From Chryseobacterium sp. G0162 (GTDB lineage Bacteria; Bacteroidota; Bacteroidia; Flavobacteriales; Weeksellaceae): a stretch of DNA of 64,000 nucleotides. The position numbers and the translations under genes were made by a program. Shown piece after piece: positions 61,930 through 64,000 of this stretch (its first letter is position 1; each line of letters opens with the position of its first letter). The notes beneath the pieces were generated by a model that made no database searches, was not told the origin of the DNA, and saw nothing but the letters and a program-made list of their open reading frames with translations. The DNA is taken from NCBI RefSeq assembly GCF_003815715.1, contig NZ_CP033922.1:3768001-3832000 (forward strand). Direction: 5' to 3'.

Positions 61930-62004
61930 ATGACTGCACACTTGCTTATCCAAATGCCTAGCATCGCTATCCTGTCTGATGATAAAGGTTCAGGTCTGCG
62001 GTAG
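61930..62004 (+). CDS. Possible 24-residue small protein or leader peptide
   Basis: ATG at 61930 opens 24 codons (MTAHLLIQMPSIAILSDDKG then SGLR) with a stop at 62002-62004. It lies 26 bases after the -7 box of palindromic promoter copy 1 and just upstream of copy 2. It may be a small gene, a leader peptide, or the rest of a truncated duplicate of the M15 gene start. Support is positional only; no homologue known to me. Confidence 0.3.
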   Translation: MTAHLLIQMPSIAILSDDKGSGLR

Positions 62005-62041
62005 TACACCATTTCACATTTTTTTATAATGCAATATAACA

Positions 62042-62075
62042 CGCCAAGTTTTGACGTCAGTCTGAAATAGCTTTG
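62042..62075 (+). promoter_or_regulatory. Palindromic promoter, copy 2, of the M15 peptidase gene
   Basis: CGCCAAGTTTTGACG at 62042-62056 (one mismatch to copy 1), TTTG at 62050-62053, 14-base spacer, TAGCTTTG at 62068-62075. Downstream leader sequence is also similar to copy 1 (AGAATTAAACAACAA versus AGAATCAAACACCAA). The ATG of the peptidase follows 41 bases after the -7 box. Confidence 0.7.
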
Positions 62076-62116
62076 CTTAAGAATCAAACACCAAATCACA
62101 AAATAGTAAACCATCC

Positions 62117-62623
62117 ATGGATAAACCAAGTGAAAACAGAATAAAAAATCTCCATCCATTGGTAAGGAAAGAAGTCACACAGATTGTAAAAGAATGTGAT
62201 GAAGCCCTTACCGGGAGAGCAAAAGTGAGGATTACTCAGGGATTAAGGTCCTTTAAGGAACAGGATGCATTATATGCGCAGGGAAGAACAAAAGCCGGAA
62301 AGAAAGTCACCAATGCCAAAGCCGGTCAAAGTATTCACAATTACGGATTAGCGGTAGACATCTGCCTGATTATCGACGGAAAAGCAGCAAGTTGGGACAC
62401 TGCGAAAGACTGGGATAATGATGGCGTAGCCGACTGGTACGAATGTGTGAAAATCTTTGCCAGACATGGCTGGGAATGGGGCGGAAACTGGAAAACCTTT
62501 AAAGACCTGTCGCACTTTGAGCGCAGATTTATCTGGAAAGGAGAGCGTAAGATCAACGCGACCTGGAGAAACTTACAAAATTTACCAAAAGATAAAGACG
62601 GATATGTAATTTTTACGAAATAG
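62117..62623 (+). CDS. M15-family peptidoglycan L,D- or D,D-peptidase (CwlK/endolysin-like)
   Basis: 168 residues without a signal peptide. Zinc ligands are His74 and Asp81 in SIHNYGLAVDIC and His133 in DLSHFERRF, with HGWEWGGNWKTFKDL before the last. This is the VanY/CwlK L-alanyl-D-glutamate or D,D-carboxypeptidase pattern also used by phage endolysins. Lacking a leader, it must either leave by lysis, a dedicated secretion system or act inside. No holin or phage genes are visible. It has the palindromic promoter, copy 2. Confidence 0.88.
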   Translation: MDKPSENRIKNLHPLVRKEVTQIVKECDEALTGRAKVRITQGLRSFKEQDALYAQGRTKAGKKVTNAKAGQSIHNYGLAVDICLIIDGKAASWDTAKDWDNDGVADWYECVKIFARHGWEWGGNWKTFKDLSHFERRFIWKGERKINATWRNLQNLPKDKDGYVIFTK

Positions 62624-62953
62624 TCCCGGGATTATTTCACTGTGAAAATCAATATTACAATCAACCGGAATGATTGTAAAGGAAGGGTTTTGTCTTTTCC
62701 GGAAAAATAAAACTTTTCTTCCTTATTGAACAGTTGTTAAAACCTAAAAAATTCTGAATAAAAAAATTATTGAAGCCGCTAAGATGCATGAAGAAAAATC
62801 ATATTAAATTTTAAGAAAACACTCTTTAAAAAATAACCTGGCTTATTATTCTTACAGCCTTCATTAACCTTAAGGGTTCAGAATACTTTTTCAGTTTTAC
62901 CAGACTTATTATTACCACCGTCTTATCTTTTATTAACACCAAAAATCACAAAA
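62624..62953. other. Intergenic region before the right-edge gene
   Basis: 330 bases. I see no gene and no copy of the palindromic promoter. A partial inverted repeat of the CCGGAA/TTCCGG type occurs around 62668-62705. Confidence 0.4.
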
Positions 62954-64000
62954 ATGCCACAAAATATTCCATCGGGAAGCTTATCGACAGCTCCCGACAG
63001 CAAGGGGCTTAATGTACGGCCGGATCTTTTGCCGGAGTCTTTCTTCTTCTTGGAGAAAGGAAAAGCATTCTCACAAAGCCCGGCCGAAAAGTTTGGAGCC
63101 AATGGTACTGTATTCAGGACCACCTCCAAAGTAAGCCTTAGCGGTACCGGCAAAATATATACTATTTGCCAGGGACAGGTATTTTTACAACCTTGTGGTA
63201 CAGATGCCACTAAAGTAAATGCGATCCTGAAGCCTTTTAATCAGCCGATTAAAGGATTAGCGATCAAATATATCGTATACAGAGGCCTGAACAGATCCAA
63301 CTTCTTTGACTCTAACCTCATCATTAAGGATGGAACAGGAGTAACAGGTTTTGTAGACGTCATCAGAAAAGAATTTAAGGGACTCTATAATATGCTGGGA
63401 ATTACTGTCCCTCAGTTTACGGCTCAGCATATCGGGTTTCCGGTAGGAAATTCCCAATTAGAAACTGATCTTATTGATGATTATTTCCTTAAGATCTCTA
63501 AAGTTGAGGTCACAGGAGGTAATGCTACTGAACAGCCTAAAAAAGCTTTTGAACTGCCTATGATCCCAAGAGGAACGCATCTTGGAAATGCTACAGGAAG
63601 TGTAGGAATTGATATCGTATTGAACGAAGGAGACTATACGGTAGCGAACGATCCAAACCCATTTCAATTAAATCTGGCTTTTGCCCGAAGTGCAGACCAC
63701 GTTTTAGATCAGGCCATAGGAAATACTTCTTTTAAAAAGAAACTCATCAGAGAAACAGCCACCCAATTCCTTGATATTGCAGCCTTTTATGGTTTGCATA
63801 CGCAGGGGAAAGGAAAAATCCATATGAGTGATAACTCTGTTCGGCAAACTGTAGAAGAAATTGGTAATCAGATTTCAGGTTTTAAAACAGCTGATACAAC
63901 TTATCTGTACATTCAGGGAAGCCGACAGAGATCTTATAATTTCTATGGAAATCAGAATCTGGAAGGAAGTACCCATAATATTAAAATTGGACAAACCACG
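62954..64000 (+). CDS. Large protein of unknown function, 5' part (runs off the window)
   Basis: ATG 62954 opens a frame without stop to the window end (349 codons). The start is MPQNIPSGSLSTAPDSKGLN, with no signal peptide; this is followed by LLPESFFFLEKGKAFSQSPAEKFGANGTVF, IYTICQGQVFLQPCGTDATKVNAILKPFNQPIKG, and a later region FYGLHTQGKGKIHMSDN with TTYLYIQGSRQRSYNFYGNQNL. Codon use and evenness argue for a real gene. I recognise no family. Together with the leaderless M15 peptidase it could belong to a secreted-toxin or contractile-apparatus type locus, but nothing here proves that. Confidence 0.65.
   Translation, partial: MPQNIPSGSLSTAPDSKGLNVRPDLLPESFFFLEKGKAFSQSPAEKFGANGTVFRTTSKVSLSGTGKIYTICQGQVFLQPCGTDATKVNAILKPFNQPIKGLAIKYIVYRGLNRSNFFDSNLIIKDGTGVTGFVDVIRKEFKGLYNMLGITVPQFTAQHIGFPVGNSQLETDLIDDYFLKISKVEVTGGNATEQPKKAFELPMIPRGTHLGNATGSVGIDIVLNEGDYTVANDPNPFQLNLAFARSADHVLDQAIGNTSFKKKLIRETATQFLDIAAFYGLHTQGKGKIHMSDNSVRQTVEEIGNQISGFKTADTTYLYIQGSRQRSYNFYGNQNLEGSTHNIKIGQTT

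Noticed and set aside
61785..62159. 124-residue minus-strand reading frame over the palindromic promoters
   Set aside because: It reads through both promoter copies and repeats itself because of the duplication; composition is not protein-like.
1..64000. CRISPR arrays, tRNA and rRNA genes, prophage
   Set aside because: No regularly spaced direct repeats, cloverleaf or rRNA-like stretches, and no phage structural genes were found by eye.

Overview
The window reads as chromosomal DNA of a Flavobacteriia member, most likely Chryseobacterium or a close relative in the Weeksellaceae. The evidence is an AT-rich background, no Shine-Dalgarno sequences, promoters with the Bacteroidetes -7 box TAnnTTTG, three SusC/SusD pairs, many SPI/SPII signal peptides, and the signal-peptide style MNVKLxVLSxGALFFxGQAA typical of Chryseobacterium SusC proteins. 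No rRNA, tRNA, insertion sequence, prophage or CRISPR array was seen. Genus assignment is inference from recalled family sequences, not from a search.

Layout. 1-2.5 kb: end of a probable ACC deaminase/D-cysteine desulfhydrase gene, an exported glucosaminidase with LysM domains, and hemL. 2.5-8.2 kb: a tandem pair of small exported proteins, then two close paralogues of a CodA/AtzC-like amidohydrolase (one exported, one cytoplasmic) with an ankyrin lipoprotein and an AraC regulator between them. 8.4-14.8 kb: a TonB-dependent receptor plus a beta-helix-like lipoprotein, divergent from a PhoB/PhoR-like two-component system. 14.9-25.6 kb: housekeeping and envelope genes (PRiA4_ORF3 protein, GH13 lipoprotein, GreA-like protein, 24-residue-repeat protein, thyA, a polytopic membrane protein, a frameshifted M1 aminopeptidase, HMG-CoA synthase). 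25.9-35.4 kb: two SusC/SusD pairs with matching promoters and a 949-bp non-coding gap between them. 35.5-38.9 kb: AraC regulator, aldehyde dehydrogenase and DUF779. 39-49.9 kb: dicarboxylate symporter, cbpA-cbpM-YcxB-like operon, CBS-like PLP enzyme, FtsX-type permease head to head with a DUF1343 (NamZ) muramidase, a three-gene envelope operon, and an HxlR regulator divergent from a hydrolase pair. 50.2-60.0 kb: a peptide-utilisation-like locus in which a LytS-type kinase and a LytTR regulator bracket a zinc metalloprotease and a third SusC/SusD pair. 60.2-64 kb: two unrecognised proteins and an M15 peptidase.

Most notable points: (1) two copies, exactly 171 bp apart, of a palindromic promoter (CGTCAAGTTTTGACG overlapping the -33 element, then a -7 box at fixed spacing), one before a 24-codon ORF and one before the M15 peptidase; (2) a single-base frameshift splitting an otherwise intact M1 aminopeptidase; (3) the kinase-protease-SusCD-LytTR locus; (4) a non-coding gap between SusCD pairs that carries duplicated leader and terminator motifs and a perfect 13-bp inverted repeat; (5) several palindromic intergenic elements that look like chromosome-wide repeat families.
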